Source: Cellulomonas sp. B6 (GTDB lineage Bacteria > Actinomycetota > Actinomycetes > Actinomycetales > Cellulomonadaceae). Taken from it: DNA of 58,703 nucleotides. Below, in pieces: positions 45,424 through 54,938 of this stretch (positions within the stretch are counted from its first letter, which is position 1; the number at the start of each line of letters is the position of its first letter). A program made the translations under genes and the position numbers. The stretch is from the NCBI RefSeq assembly GCF_001462455.1, contig NZ_LNTD01000229.1:1-58703 (forward strand). The letters run 5' to 3'. Under the pieces are notes generated by a model. It was not told the DNA's origin. It searched no databases and saw only the letters and a list, made by a program, of their open reading frames with translations.

Positions 45424-46146
45424 ATGCAGATCCTCACGGTCCTCGCGCCGGTGTTCGCCGCGCGCTGCTCGGTCGTCGTCGCGGACGACGGGACGTGCGT
45501 CGTCGTCGACCCCGGTGCGGGCGCGGGGGAGCAGGTGCGGCGCGCCGTCGCGGAGCGCGGGCTGCGACCCCGGGGGGTCCTGCTGACCCACGGCCACGCC
45601 GACCACACGTGGGACGCGCCGGCCCTCGCAGCGGCCTTCGACGTCCCCGTCCTGCTGCACGCCGGCGACGCGCACCGCCTGGAGGACCCGTTCACGACGC
45701 TCGGCGTGCTGGACCCCCGGCGCGACCCGGGCGGCCCGCTCGCGCAGGCGCTCGCGGCCGTCGGCGTCGACCCCGGGACGTGGCGTGCCCCGTCCCGCGT
45801 CGAGACGTTCGGGGGCGACGCGCCGGGCCGCACGGCGGACGAGGTGCTCGAGCTGGGCGGGGTCACCCTCGTGGCGCGGCACGCCCCCGGGCACACCGAG
45901 GGCTCGACGCTCTACCTGCTGGGCGCCGACGAGGCGGAGCCCGTCGTGCTGACCGGCGACGTCCTGTTCGCCGGCAGCGTCGGGCGCACCGACCTGCCGG
46001 GCGGCGACCAGGCGGCGATGACCGCCACGCTGCGCGACGTCGTCGCCGCGCTGCCGACGGCGGCGCGCGTGCTGCCCGGGCACGGACCCGCGACGGACGT
46101 CGCGACGGAGCTCGCGACCAACCCGTACCTCCACGCGGTGCGCTGA
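45424..46146 (+). CDS. MBL-fold metallo-hydrolase, glyoxalase II-like
   Basis: A 240-residue beta-lactamase-fold hydrolase with the metal motif THGHADH (H56, H58, D60, H61), a further His in RHAPGHTEGS, the bridging Asp in VLTGDVLFAGSVGRTD and a final His in LPGHGPATD. GHTEGS and the GRTDLPGGD segment are typical of glyoxalase II-like enzymes. The substrate may be a thioester or an oxidised thiol conjugate; the exact one is unknown. It precedes hisS in many actinobacteria. Confidence 0.9.
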   Translation: MQILTVLAPVFAARCSVVVADDGTCVVVDPGAGAGEQVRRAVAERGLRPRGVLLTHGHADHTWDAPALAAAFDVPVLLHAGDAHRLEDPFTTLGVLDPRRDPGGPLAQALAAVGVDPGTWRAPSRVETFGGDAPGRTADEVLELGGVTLVARHAPGHTEGSTLYLLGADEAEPVVLTGDVLFAGSVGRTDLPGGDQAAMTATLRDVVAALPTAARVLPGHGPATDVATELATNPYLHAVR

Positions 46147-46192
46147 GCGGGTCCGTCCGTCCGGGCGTGCGTGACGGGGCCGGTGCGTCTGG

Positions 46193-46198
46193 GATCAT
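46193..46198 (+). promoter_or_regulatory. Possible -10 box of hisS, leaderless type
   Basis: GATCAT ends 6 bases before ATG 46205; TGGGAT (46190-46195) is an alternative. No ribosome-binding site is present. Confidence 0.3.
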
Positions 46199-46204
46199 CG
46201 GGGC

Positions 46205-47578
46205 ATGGCGCGACCCACACCCCTGTCCGGATTCCCCGAGTGGCTGCCCGACGGGCGCATCGTCGAGCAGCACGTGCTCGACGTGCTGCGCCGCACGTTC
46301 GAGCTCCACGGGTTCGCCGGGATCGAGACGCGCGCGGTCGAGCCCCTCGACCAGCTGCTGCGCAAGGGGGAGACCTCGAAGGAGGTCTACGTGCTGCGGC
46401 GCCTGCAGGAGGAGCCCGACGCGCCCGCCGAGCGGGCCGGTCAGCTCGGCCTGCACTTCGACCTCACCGTGCCGTTCGCGCGGTACGTGCTCGAGCACGC
46501 CGGGCACCTCGCGTTCCCGTTCCGGCGCTACCAGATCCAGAAGGTGTGGCGGGGTGAGCGCCCCCAGGACGGTCGCTTCCGCGAGTTCGTGCAGGCTGAC
46601 ATCGACGTGGTGGGCGCCGGCGCGCTGCCCTACCACTACGAGGTCGAGCTGCCCCTGGTGATGGCCGACGCGCTCGGTGCGCTGCGCGAGCTCGGCGTGC
46701 CGCCCGTGCGGATCCTCGTGAACAACCGCAAGGTCGCCGAAGGCTTCTACCGCGGGCTGGGCCTCGAGGACGTCGAGGCCGTGCTGCGCGGCATCGACAA
46801 GCTCGACAAGATCGGCGCCGACGCCGTCGCCGAGCTGCTCGTCTCCGAGGCGGGTGCCACCCCCGCGCAGGCCGCGGCGTGCCTCGAGCTCGCGGCGGTG
46901 CACGGCGAGGACCTCACCGTCGTCGACCGCGTGCGCGCGCTCGCGGCGCGCCACGACGCGTCGACCGAGCTCCTCGAGGAGGGCCTCGCCGAGCTCGGCG
47001 CGCTCGTGGCCGCCGCGGCCGAGCGCGCCCCGGGCGTGCTGGTCGCCGACCTGCGCATCGCGCGCGGCCTCGACTACTACACCGGCTCGGTCTACGAGAC
47101 CGTGCTCGTCGGTCACGAGGACCTCGGGTCGATCTGCTCGGGCGGGCGGTACGACACGCTCGCGTCGGACGGCGCGACCACCTACCCCGGCGTCGGGCTG
47201 TCGATCGGCGTCTCGCGCCTGGTGTCCCGTCTGCTGTCGGCCGGGCTCGTGCGCGCGACGCGGTCCGTGCCGACCGCCGTGCTCGTCGCCGTCACGAGCG
47301 AGGAGCGCCGCGCCGCGTCGGACGCCGTGGCCGCCGCGCTGCGCGCCCGGGGCGTGCCGACCGAGGTCGCCCCGAGCGCCGCGAAGTTCGGCAAGCAGAT
47401 CCGGCACGCCGACCGCCGCGGCATCCCGTACGTGTGGTTCGTCGGCGACGACACCGACGACGGCGCGTCGCGGGTCGACGAGGTCAAGGACATCCGCTCG
47501 GGCGAGCAGGTCGCCGCCGACGCCGCGTCGTGGACGCCGCCCGCCGAGGACCTGCTGCCGCGCGTCGTCGCCGGCTGA
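46205..47578 (+). CDS. hisS: Histidyl-tRNA synthetase
   Basis: A 457-residue class II synthetase. Motif 1-2 region reads LHFDLTVPFARYV and FRRYQIQKVWRGERPQDGRFREF (partly shown: RYQIQKVWRGE), and the HisA-type motifs appear as LDYYTGSVYE near 290 and SICSGGRYD near 310. The anticodon domain is at the C-terminus (about 350-450). It charges tRNA-His. The leader is too short for a T-box. Next on the same strand, after 118 bases, is an unknown gene with its own promoter. Confidence 0.94.
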   Translation: MARPTPLSGFPEWLPDGRIVEQHVLDVLRRTFELHGFAGIETRAVEPLDQLLRKGETSKEVYVLRRLQEEPDAPAERAGQLGLHFDLTVPFARYVLEHAGHLAFPFRRYQIQKVWRGERPQDGRFREFVQADIDVVGAGALPYHYEVELPLVMADALGALRELGVPPVRILVNNRKVAEGFYRGLGLEDVEAVLRGIDKLDKIGADAVAELLVSEAGATPAQAAACLELAAVHGEDLTVVDRVRALAARHDASTELLEEGLAELGALVAAAAERAPGVLVADLRIARGLDYYTGSVYETVLVGHEDLGSICSGGRYDTLASDGATTYPGVGLSIGVSRLVSRLLSAGLVRATRSVPTAVLVAVTSEERRAASDAVAAALRARGVPTEVAPSAAKFGKQIRHADRRGIPYVWFVGDDTDDGASRVDEVKDIRSGEQVAADAASWTPPAEDLLPRVVAG

Positions 47579-47684
47579 GCCGCAGCGGCTGCCCGCCGCT
47601 CGCCCGACCGCTGCCGCTCCACCTCGCGATCGGCCGCCGTGACCGTCGGCGAGGGTCCGCCGCGCGGTCCGGGCTCCGGGTGCC

Positions 47685-47690
47685 TAGCGT
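47685..47690 (+). promoter_or_regulatory. -10 box of the gene at 47697, leaderless type
   Basis: TAGCGT ends 6 bases before GTG 47697, which favours that start over GTG 47691. Confidence 0.55.
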
Positions 47691-47696
47691 GTGCGC

Positions 47697-48335
47697 GTGA
47701 GCCCACGTGCGATCGACCCCGCCGCCGGACCGCTCACGCTGCGTGGGCACATCGCCGGCGTCGGCAGCGCCGAGGGGACGCGCGTGGTCGTCGGGCGATG
47801 GCTGCGCTCACCCCTCGGCCCGTTCGCGGACGTCATGGTCGAGCGGCCCGACGGCACGCGCGTCCTGCTCGCACCACGCCCCGCGGTCGCGGACCTCGTC
47901 CAGCGGCTCTACACGTTCGACGCCGTCCACCTGGTCGACGTCCGCGTCGTGCCCGACGAGCGCGGCCGCACCTGGACCGTCGTGGCCGGACCGCTCGACG
48001 CGCGGCTCACGGTCGGCGGGCGCACCGCCGTCGGCGTCGTGCTGCGCGCGCTGCCGCCGCGGCTCGTCGACCTCCCGGCGGCCGCGCCGGCGGTCGACGC
48101 CGTGGCGGGGCTGCTCGTGCCGGGCGTGCGGACCCGTGGCACCGGACGCGACGGCTCACGCGAGACGTACGGCGCGCGCGACCAGCACGCCGTCGTCGCG
48201 CTCGACGCGGCCTGGGGCGGGCGCCGGCTCGGACCGCTGCGTCCCGTCGACCCGCCCGTGCGGTTCGGGTTCTCGTCCGCGCCCGCCGCCCCGTCGGTGA
48301 CGGCGGTCGACGTCCGCATCGGCCCGCCCCGTTGA
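47697..48335 (+). CDS. Conserved hypothetical protein of actinobacteria
   Basis: A 212-residue soluble protein without signal peptide or membrane segment. I do not recognise a domain. It is rich in beta-prone stretches (GTRVVVGRWLRSPLGPFADVMVE and VHLVDVRVVPDERG in part) and has an Arg-rich centre. The end PSVTAVDVRIGPPR lies 31 bases before the SOS-controlled radical SAM gene. GTG 47697 is chosen from the -10 spacing. It resembles single-copy proteins often found near hisS or aspS in this group; that is recollection rather than proof. Confidence 0.75.
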   Translation: MSPRAIDPAAGPLTLRGHIAGVGSAEGTRVVVGRWLRSPLGPFADVMVERPDGTRVLLAPRPAVADLVQRLYTFDAVHLVDVRVVPDERGRTWTVVAGPLDARLTVGGRTAVGVVLRALPPRLVDLPAAAPAVDAVAGLLVPGVRTRGTGRDGSRETYGARDQHAVVALDAAWGGRRLGPLRPVDPPVRFGFSSAPAAPSVTAVDVRIGPPR

Positions 48336-48360
48336 CAGTCGTTCGAACACGTGTTCGACT
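48332..48360 (+). promoter_or_regulatory. SOS promoter: perfect LexA box inside a leaderless promoter
   Basis: TCGAACACGTGTTCGA (48343-48358) is a perfect 16-base palindrome matching the actinobacterial LexA box. TTGACA (48332-48337) and TCGACT (48355-48360) are spaced 17 bases apart, so the box fills the spacer and overlaps the -10. GTG 48367 follows 6 bases later. Confidence 0.85.
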
Positions 48361-48366
48361 CGGTGC

Positions 48367-49425
48367 GTGCGATGGGACGGGCAGAAGACCCAGCAGGTCG
48401 ACGCCGGTGCGCTGCCCGGCCTCGAGCTGCGGACGCTGCCCGGCCTCGTGCGCAGCGTCCGCACGCCCGACTTCGCGGGCGTGACCTTCCACGAGGTGCT
48501 GTGCCGCAGCGCGCTCAACCGCGTGCCCGACGCCTCGGCGGTGCCGTTCCGGTGGACCGTCAACCCGATGCGCGGCTGCCTGCACGCGTGCGCCTACTGC
48601 TTCGCGCGCCCCACGCACGAGTACCTCGACCTCGACGCGGGCCGTGACTTCGAGACGCAGATCGTCGTCAAGACCAACGTCGTCGAGGTGCTCCGGGCCG
48701 AGGTCGCCCGCTCGTCCTGGCGACGCGAGCACGTCGCGCTCGGCACCAACACCGACCCGTACCAACGCGCCGAGGGGCGCTACCGGCTCATGCCCGGGAT
48801 CATCGACGCGCTCGCGGGCTCGGGCACGCCGCTGTCCGTCCTGACCAAGGGGACGCTGCTGCGCCGCGACCTGCCCCAGCTGGGCGACGTCGTCGCCGCG
48901 GGCGGAGCCGTCGCGGTCAGCGTGTCGCTCGCGACGGTCGACGAGCAGCTGCAGGCGGCGCTCGAGCCCGGTACGCCGACGCCTCGCGCGCGGCTCGACC
49001 TCGTGCGCGCGGCACGTGAGGCCGGGCTGGAGTGCGGTGTGCTGGTCGCGCCGGTGCTGCCGTGGCTGACGGACGACGAGGAGCACCTGGACGCGCTGCT
49101 GCGCGCGCTGCGCGACGCGGGTGCCACGTCCGTGACCGTCCTCGCGCTGCACCTGCGCGGTGCCGTCAAGGCGGTGACGGGGGACTGGCTGCGCACCCAC
49201 CGTCCCGCGCTGCTGCCGCGGTACCAGCGCCTGTACGGCGACGGCGCGTACGTGCCCCGCGACTACCAGCGCTGGCTCGACGCGCGCGTCGCGCCGCTGC
49301 TGGCGCGGCACGGCTTCGGGTCCGGCGACGACCGGCGGGCCTGGCGTGCCCGGGCCGGCGGTGCGCCGGCGGCGGTGGCGAGCACCTCGGCGCAGGACCG
49401 CGTGCCGGTCCCGACGCTCTTCTGA
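48367..49425 (+). CDS. Rv2578c-family radical SAM protein
   Basis: A 352-residue radical SAM protein with the cluster motif C71-x3-C75-x2-C78 (CLHACAYCFARPTHEY). The N-terminus VRWDGQ fits the family. Relatives of spore photoproduct lyase share the CxxxCxxC-aromatic pattern, but there is no direct evidence for photoproduct repair. The promoter has a perfect LexA box, so it should be DNA-damage induced; the mycobacterial homologue is also listed among LexA targets as far as I recall. The C-terminal region is basic and may bind nucleic acid. The start is fixed by the leaderless promoter spacing and by GTGCGATGGGACGG giving VRWDG. Confidence 0.9.
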   Translation: MRWDGQKTQQVDAGALPGLELRTLPGLVRSVRTPDFAGVTFHEVLCRSALNRVPDASAVPFRWTVNPMRGCLHACAYCFARPTHEYLDLDAGRDFETQIVVKTNVVEVLRAEVARSSWRREHVALGTNTDPYQRAEGRYRLMPGIIDALAGSGTPLSVLTKGTLLRRDLPQLGDVVAAGGAVAVSVSLATVDEQLQAALEPGTPTPRARLDLVRAAREAGLECGVLVAPVLPWLTDDEEHLDALLRALRDAGATSVTVLALHLRGAVKAVTGDWLRTHRPALLPRYQRLYGDGAYVPRDYQRWLDARVAPLLARHGFGSGDDRRAWRARAGGAPAAVASTSAQDRVPVPTLF

Positions 49426-49538
49426 GGCCATGCGGTCCGGCCGGGTCGTGCGACCCGAGCGCGCCACCGCGCACGTCGCGTGCGGCCGCGCCCGCGGCGT
49501 GCCGGCGCGAGGGTGCGGTCCGCCGCTCGTCCCGCGAC

Positions 49539-49544
49539 TAGGAT
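49539..49544 (+). promoter_or_regulatory. -10 box of aspS
   Basis: TAGGAT implies a leader of about 46 bases with GAAGGA before GTG 49597. Confidence 0.55.
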
Positions 49545-49596
49545 CGTCCGGACGCCCGACCGGGCGTCGTGCACCCGATCCGAAGGACCTCCTCCC

Positions 49597-51396
49597 GTGC
49601 TGCGCACCCACACCGCCGGCTCGCTGCGAGCCGAGCACATCGGCACCACCGTCACCCTCACGGGCTGGGTGGACCGGCGGCGCGATCACGGCGGCGTGGC
49701 GTTCGTCGACCTGCGGGACGCATCGGGCATCGCCCAGGTCGTCATCCGCGACGAGGCGGTCGCGCACGGCCTGCGGGCCGAGTACGTGCTGCAGGTCACC
49801 GGCGAGGTCGGGCGCCGGCCCGACGGCAACGAGAACGCGAACCTCGCGACCGGTGAGGTCGAGGTCGTCGCGCACGACGTCGTCGTGCTGAACGAGTCCG
49901 CGCCGCTGCCCTTCCAGGTGTCCGCGTCGGTCGACGAGCCGGTCGGCGAGGAGGCGCGGCTGCGCTACCGCTACCTCGACCTGCGCCGGCAGGGCCCGGC
50001 GCGTGCGCTGCGCCTGCGCGCCCAGGTCAGCCAGGCGGCGCGCCGCGTGCTCGACGACCGCGGGTTCGTCGAGGTCGAGACCCCGACGCTCACGCGCTCG
50101 ACGCCCGAGGGCGCGCGCGACTTCGTGGTGCCCGCGCGACTCGCCCCGGGCAGCTGGTACGCGCTGCCGCAGTCTCCGCAGCTGTTCAAGCAGCTGCTCA
50201 TGGTGGGCGGGCTCGAGCGGTACTACCAGATCGCCCGCTGCTACCGCGACGAGGACTTCCGTGCCGACCGGCAGCCCGAGTTCACGCAGCTCGACGTCGA
50301 GGCCAGCTTCGTGGACCAGGACGACGTCATCGAGCTCGCCGAGGCCGTCCTCACCGCGCTGTGGCGGCTCATCGGCCACGAGATCAGCACGCCGATCCCG
50401 CGCATGACCTACGCCGACGCCATGGAGCGGTACGGCACCGACAAGCCCGACCTGCGCTTCGGGCTCGAGCTGACGGACCTCACGTCGTACTTCGCCGACA
50501 CGCCGTTCCGGGTGTTCCAGGCGCCGTACGTCGGCGCGGTCGTCCAGCCGGGCGGCGCGAGCACGCCCCGTCGCGGGTTCGACGCGTGGCAGGAGTGGGC
50601 CAAGCAGCGCGGCGCCAAGGGGCTGGCCTACGTCACGGTCGGGGAGGACGGCGAGCTCGCCGGCCCCGTCGCCAAGAACATCACCGACGCCGAGCGGGCC
50701 GGTCTGGCCGCCGCGGTCGGCGCACAGCCCGGCGACGCGGTGTTCTTCGCCGCGGGCAAGCAGTCCGAGGCGCGTGCGCTGCTCGGAGCGGCGCGCCTCG
50801 AGATCGGCCGCCGCGGCGGGCTGATCGACGAGGACGCGTGGTCCTTCGTGTGGGTCGTGGACGCGCCGCTGTTCAAGCCCACGGGCGAGGACGACGACGT
50901 CGCGGTCGGCGGCGGGGCCTGGACCGCGGTGCACCACGCGTTCACGTCGCCGACGCCCGAGTGGGTCGACCGCTTCGAGCAGGACCCGGGCGCGGCCCTC
51001 GCGTACGCGTACGACATCGTCTGCAACGGCAACGAGATCGGCGGCGGCTCGATCCGTATCCACCGCCGCGACGTGCAGCAGCGCGTCTTCGAGGTCATGG
51101 GCATCGGCCCCGAGGAGGCCCAGGAGAAGTTCGGCTTCCTGCTCGACGCGTTCCAGTTCGGCGCCCCGCCGCACGGCGGCATCGCGTTCGGCTGGGACCG
51201 CATCACGGCCCTGCTGACGCGCTCGGAGTCGATCCGCGAGGTCATCGCGTTCCCGAAGTCGGGTGGCGGCTACGACCCGCTCACGGGTGCGCCCGCGCCG
51301 ATCTCCGTCGAGCAGCGCCGCGAGACCGGCGTCGACGCGAGGCCGAAGCAGCCGAAGGCGGCGGACGCGGCGCCCGAGGCACCCGCCTCGGCGTGA
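49597..51396 (+). CDS. aspS: Aspartyl-tRNA synthetase
   Basis: A 599-residue class II synthetase of bacterial type: OB-fold anticodon domain ([20 protein letters not shown] in part), catalytic core ([14 protein letters not shown] near 190 and [16 protein letters not shown] in part) with the GAD insert, and motif 3 GIAFGWDRI near 535. It charges tRNA-Asp. Discrimination between Asp and Asn was not judged. The stop overlaps the next GTG by 4 bases. The C-terminal Ala/Pro/Lys tail is short. Confidence 0.95.
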   Translation: MLRTHTAGSLRAEHIGTTVTLTGWVDRRRDHGGVAFVDLRDASGIAQVVIRDEAVAHGLRAEYVLQVTGEVGRRPDGNENANLATGEVEVVAHDVVVLNESAPLPFQVSASVDEPVGEEARLRYRYLDLRRQGPARALRLRAQVSQAARRVLDDRGFVEVETPTLTRSTPEGARDFVVPARLAPGSWYALPQSPQLFKQLLMVGGLERYYQIARCYRDEDFRADRQPEFTQLDVEASFVDQDDVIELAEAVLTALWRLIGHEISTPIPRMTYADAMERYGTDKPDLRFGLELTDLTSYFADTPFRVFQAPYVGAVVQPGGASTPRRGFDAWQEWAKQRGAKGLAYVTVGEDGELAGPVAKNITDAERAGLAAAVGAQPGDAVFFAAGKQSEARALLGAARLEIGRRGGLIDEDAWSFVWVVDAPLFKPTGEDDDVAVGGGAWTAVHHAFTSPTPEWVDRFEQDPGAALAYAYDIVCNGNEIGGGSIRIHRRDVQQRVFEVMGIGPEEAQEKFGFLLDAFQFGAPPHGGIAFGWDRITALLTRSESIREVIAFPKSGGGYDPLTGAPAPISVEQRRETGVDARPKQPKAADAAPEAPASA

Positions 51397-52160
51397 CCGA
51401 CGGGCTCCTGGCCCGGCTGCCCGCGGCCCTGCGCTCCCGGCGTGACGTCCTGTCCGACCGGGAGCGCTGGGCCTCGGCGCGCGTCGTTGCGGCCGACGAC
51501 CACGCGGCGGTCCTCGTGCGCGACGTCGGTGCGGGGCCGGCGGTCTGGGCGTTCGGCGACACGGGGTCGCTCGGCGTGCTGCTCGCGCCCGCGCTGGTGG
51601 CGCACGCGTCGGGCGCACGCTGGGTGACCGCGCCCCGCGACGTGCCGGTCCCGCCCGAGGTCCTCGCCGCGGCGGGCGTCGTGCCCCGCACGTCGTGGGA
51701 CCGGTTGACGACCGCCACCGCCCCGACCCGTGTCGCGGGCGAGGACGCCGTGCGCGCGCTCGACCCGGTGCGTGACGGCGCGGCGATCGGTGCGTGCCTG
51801 GACGCCGCGAACCCCACGACGCAGGCACGGCCGGGTGCCGACGACGACGCGGCGTGGTGGGGGGTCGGGACCGACGACGACCTGCTCGGCGTGATCGGGG
51901 TCGCGTGGCGCGGCGGCGTGGACCGAGCGCGGTCGGTGCACCTGCACGGCCTGGGCGTCGTGCCCGCCGCGCGCGGGAGAGGGCTCGGGACGGCGCTCAC
52001 CGCCGTCGCGACGCGGACCGCGCTCGCCGCGGGGGCGCCGTGGGTCTCGCTCGGCATGTACGCGGACAACGTCGCCGCGCGGCGCGTCTACGCGTCCCTG
52101 GGCTTCGCCGTGGACGCCGAGAACGCCGGCTACGGCCCGCCGGGCGCCGACCGCCCCTGA
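51393..52160 (+). CDS. GNAT-family N-acetyltransferase
   Basis: A 255-residue protein with a C-terminal GNAT domain (about 125-255). The acetyl-CoA motif is [15 protein letters not shown] near 190, followed by [19 protein letters not shown]. The N-terminal half is not assigned and may be a second, degenerate GNAT lobe. GTG 51393 overlaps the aspS stop by 4 bases, so it is cotranslated with aspS. The acceptor is unknown. Confidence 0.88.
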   Translation: MTDGLLARLPAALRSRRDVLSDRERWASARVVAADDHAAVLVRDVGAGPAVWAFGDTGSLGVLLAPALVAHASGARWVTAPRDVPVPPEVLAAAGVVPRTSWDRLTTATAPTRVAGEDAVRALDPVRDGAAIGACLDAANPTTQARPGADDDAAWWGVGTDDDLLGVIGVAWRGGVDRARSVHLHGLGVVPAARGRGLGTALTAVATRTALAAGAPWVSLGMYADNVAARRVYASLGFAVDAENAGYGPPGADRP

Positions 52161-52173
52161 CCCCGTCGCACGC

Positions 52174-52551
52174 TCACCAGCGGTGCTGGGCCGGCCCGTC
52201 CGCTCCGAGGGTGAGGTGCGGACGAGGTGGCTCGTCGAGCTCGGGGACGCCGATCCACGCGCCGTCGCCGTCGTGGACCGACAGGCGCTGCGGGCGTGCG
52301 CGGAACGAGCGGCGCCACTGGAACCACAGCACGGGGACGAGGCACGCGAGCACGAGCGCGGCGTGGAAGAAGGTCGACGCGGCCGAGGCCTGCGTCTGCG
52401 GGTCGTACGAACCGACCCGCAGCGCGATCTCGGCGACGGTGGTCGCGACCACGGCCACGACGACGGCCGTCCACGCACGCGCTCGCCGGCGCAGCCGTCG
52501 GTAGGCCCGGGGGTCGGTGGGGACGAGTCGTGACGGTGCGACCTCGTGCAT
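52174..52551 (-). CDS. Small two-segment membrane protein, unknown function
   Basis: A 125-residue protein with two hydrophobic segments (about 27-47 and 61-78), both termini probably cytoplasmic, and a basic stretch RRSFRARPQR after the second. I do not recognise a family. It ends 13 bases from the convergent GNAT gene and lies 57 bases downstream of the MMPL gene on the same strand, so it may share that transcript. Confidence 0.7.
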   Translation of the reverse strand: MHEVAPSRLVPTDPRAYRRLRRRARAWTAVVVAVVATTVAEIALRVGSYDPQTQASAASTFFHAALVLACLVPVLWFQWRRSFRARPQRLSVHDGDGAWIGVPELDEPPRPHLTLGADGPAQHRW

Positions 52552-52608
52552 GCGTCCTGCCTACCAGGGCGTCCCCGGAGCGCGCGTGGGCCGCGGGGGT
52601 GACGCGTG

Positions 52609-54840
52609 TCAGTGGAGGATCGCGAACCGGTCGTACAGCCGGCGCAGCGGGCCCGGCGCCCACCAGTTGACGCGGTCGAGCACGGTCATGGTCGCGGGCA
52701 CGAGCAGCAGCCGGACGATCGTCGCGTCGATGAGCACGGCCACCGCGAGGGCGAGCCCGACCTCCTTGATGACCACGAGGTCGCCCGCGACGAAGCCCGC
52801 GAACACCACGACGATGATCGCCGCGGCGGACGTGATGATGCGCCCGGAGCGCTGCAGCCCCAGCCGGACGGCGGCGTCGGTGGGCATCCCCTCGTCGTGC
52901 AGCTCCTTGACGCGCGAGAGCAGGAACACCTCGTAGTCCATGGCGAGCCCGAACGCGAACGCGACGACGAGGGCGAGCACGTACGTCTCGATGCCCCCGG
53001 GCGACTCGAAGCCGAGCAGCCCCTCGAGGTGCCCCTCCTGGAAGCCCCACACCATGACGCCGAGCGCCGCGAGGATCGACAGCGCGTTGGTCAGCAACGC
53101 CTTCACCGGGATGACGACGGAGCCCGTCATGAGGAAGAGCAGCACGAACGTCGCGACCCCGACGATGCCGAGGGCGAGCGGCGCTCGGGCGACGAGCGAG
53201 GCCGTGAAGTCGATCTGCGACGCCGCCTGGCCGACGACCCACCGATCGAACGGCACGTCGGAGGCGCGCACCTCGCGGACGACGTCGGCCGCGACGGCCC
53301 CTCCCGGGTCGTCGGTCGCGGCGCGCACCCCGATCACGACGTACGCGCCGAGAGGCGCCGGCGGGTCGACCGAGGCGACGTCGGGCAGCTCCGCGAGACG
53401 TGCCGCCCACGCGCTCGCGTCCTCGAGCGACGTCGCGGCCACGACCGTGACGGCGGGGGAGGCCGCGGCCGGGTAGTTCTGCTCGAGCTCGGCGACGTAC
53501 TCGCGCTGCGAGGTCCCGGACGGGAGGAGCTCGAGGCCGCTGATGCGCAGCTCCGTGCGCAGCGCGGGGGCCGCGAGCAGCGCGAGCAGCACGACCGACC
53601 CGAGCATGACCCACCACGGGTGCCGCTGCACGCGCGACGCGAGCGCCGAGAACGCGCCCTCCTCGCGCTGCACGTCCGAGGCGCGCCGCAGGACCGGGAG
53701 CCGGGACAGCAGCCCCGGACGCACGAGCCGGCGGCCCGTCATCGTCAGGAGCGCCGGGACCAGGGTCACGGCCGTCGCGACCGCGACGAGCACGACCACG
53801 ACCCCGCCCGCACCGATCGCCCGCAGGATGTCGGGGCGGAAGACGAGCAGGCCGGCGATCGAGACGGCGACCGTGACCGCGGAGAACACGACCGTGCGTC
53901 CGGCGGTCGCCATCGTGCGCTCGACCGCGACGACCACGGGGCCGTCGCCGCGACGTCGCCGGCTCGACTGCCCGCCGTCGGTGTCGACGAGCCGGTGCAG
54001 CTCCTCGCGGAACCGCGACACGACCAGCAGGCCGTAGTCGATCGACAACCCGAGGCCCAGCACCGTCACGACGTTGACGACCGACGCGTCGACGTCCATC
54101 ACGTACGTCATCGCCAGCAGGCCGCCGAGCCCTCCGGCGATCGAGGCGAGCGCGCCGGCCATCGGCATGGCGGCCGCGAGGAAGCCGCCGAAGACGACGA
54201 CCATGATCAGCAGCGCGACCGGCAGCGCGACGAGCTCGCCCGTGCGCAGGTCCTGCTCGACCTGGTGCGTGATCTCCTGGACGATCAGGTGCTCGGCGCC
54301 GACCACGCCGCGCGCGTCGGGCGCGACCGTGCCCAGGTCCTCGGGGACCGCGCGCAGCCGGTCCTCGACCTGCGCGAGCGCGGTGGTCTGGGCGTCCTCG
54401 TCCAGGTCGGGCGCCAGCTCGACGACCACGAGGAAGCCGTCACCGTCCTGCGCGAGCAGGGGTGCGGCGGCCGGGCTCGTGGCCCCGCCGGGGAGCACGT
54501 ACGGGTCGATCACCGCCGCGACGCCGTCGACGGCCGCCAGCTCGGCGCGCACGGGCTCGAGCGCCGGTCCTACGTCGGGGTCGGCGGGGTCGACGCCCGA
54601 CAGCACGAGGTTGACGCTCGGCCCGGTGGTCCGTTCCGCCGCGAGGATCTGCTGCCCGCGCGTCGACTCGGCGCCGGGCACGCCCGGCGCACCGGTGCTC
54701 ATGCGGTCGAAGAGGTTCTCGCCGTGCAGGCCCTGCACGGCCAGGGCGTAGCCGGCGACCGTGAGGACCAGCCAGACGACGACCGTCAGGCGCGGGTGGT
54801 GGGCGACCGAGCGACCCAGGCGTGCGAACACGCGGGTCAT
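52609..54840 (-). CDS. MMPL/RND-family membrane transporter
   Basis: A 743-residue RND-superfamily protein of the MMPL type, with about 12 membrane segments in two halves and two extracytoplasmic loops (about 35-190 and 395-560). Diagnostic segments are GLSIDYGLLVVSRFREE near 265 and FGLAMDYEVFLLSRVKE near 635. Such proteins export lipids or small hydrophobic compounds using the proton gradient. The substrate is unknown. The ATG at 54840 is 98 bases from the divergent rarA start. Confidence 0.92.
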   Translation of the reverse strand: MTRVFARLGRSVAHHPRLTVVVWLVLTVAGYALAVQGLHGENLFDRMSTGAPGVPGAESTRGQQILAAERTTGPSVNLVLSGVDPADPDVGPALEPVRAELAAVDGVAAVIDPYVLPGGATSPAAAPLLAQDGDGFLVVVELAPDLDEDAQTTALAQVEDRLRAVPEDLGTVAPDARGVVGAEHLIVQEITHQVEQDLRTGELVALPVALLIMVVVFGGFLAAAMPMAGALASIAGGLGGLLAMTYVMDVDASVVNVVTVLGLGLSIDYGLLVVSRFREELHRLVDTDGGQSSRRRRGDGPVVVAVERTMATAGRTVVFSAVTVAVSIAGLLVFRPDILRAIGAGGVVVVLVAVATAVTLVPALLTMTGRRLVRPGLLSRLPVLRRASDVQREEGAFSALASRVQRHPWWVMLGSVVLLALLAAPALRTELRISGLELLPSGTSQREYVAELEQNYPAAASPAVTVVAATSLEDASAWAARLAELPDVASVDPPAPLGAYVVIGVRAATDDPGGAVAADVVREVRASDVPFDRWVVGQAASQIDFTASLVARAPLALGIVGVATFVLLFLMTGSVVIPVKALLTNALSILAALGVMVWGFQEGHLEGLLGFESPGGIETYVLALVVAFAFGLAMDYEVFLLSRVKELHDEGMPTDAAVRLGLQRSGRIITSAAAIIVVVFAGFVAGDLVVIKEVGLALAVAVLIDATIVRLLLVPATMTVLDRVNWWAPGPLRRLYDRFAILH

Positions 54841-54926
54841 GCTCGCAGGTCGTCACGGGCTCGCGCACGTCCCGTGCCGTCGGGCGTCGGCGGCCGGGCG
54901 CGCCGCGCCGCGTCGGTGGGGGTGCG

Positions 54927-54932
54927 TAGGCT
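54927..54932 (+). promoter_or_regulatory. -10 box of rarA, leaderless type
   Basis: TAGGCT ends 6 bases before ATG 54939. Confidence 0.6.
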
Positions 54933-54938
54933 CGCCGC

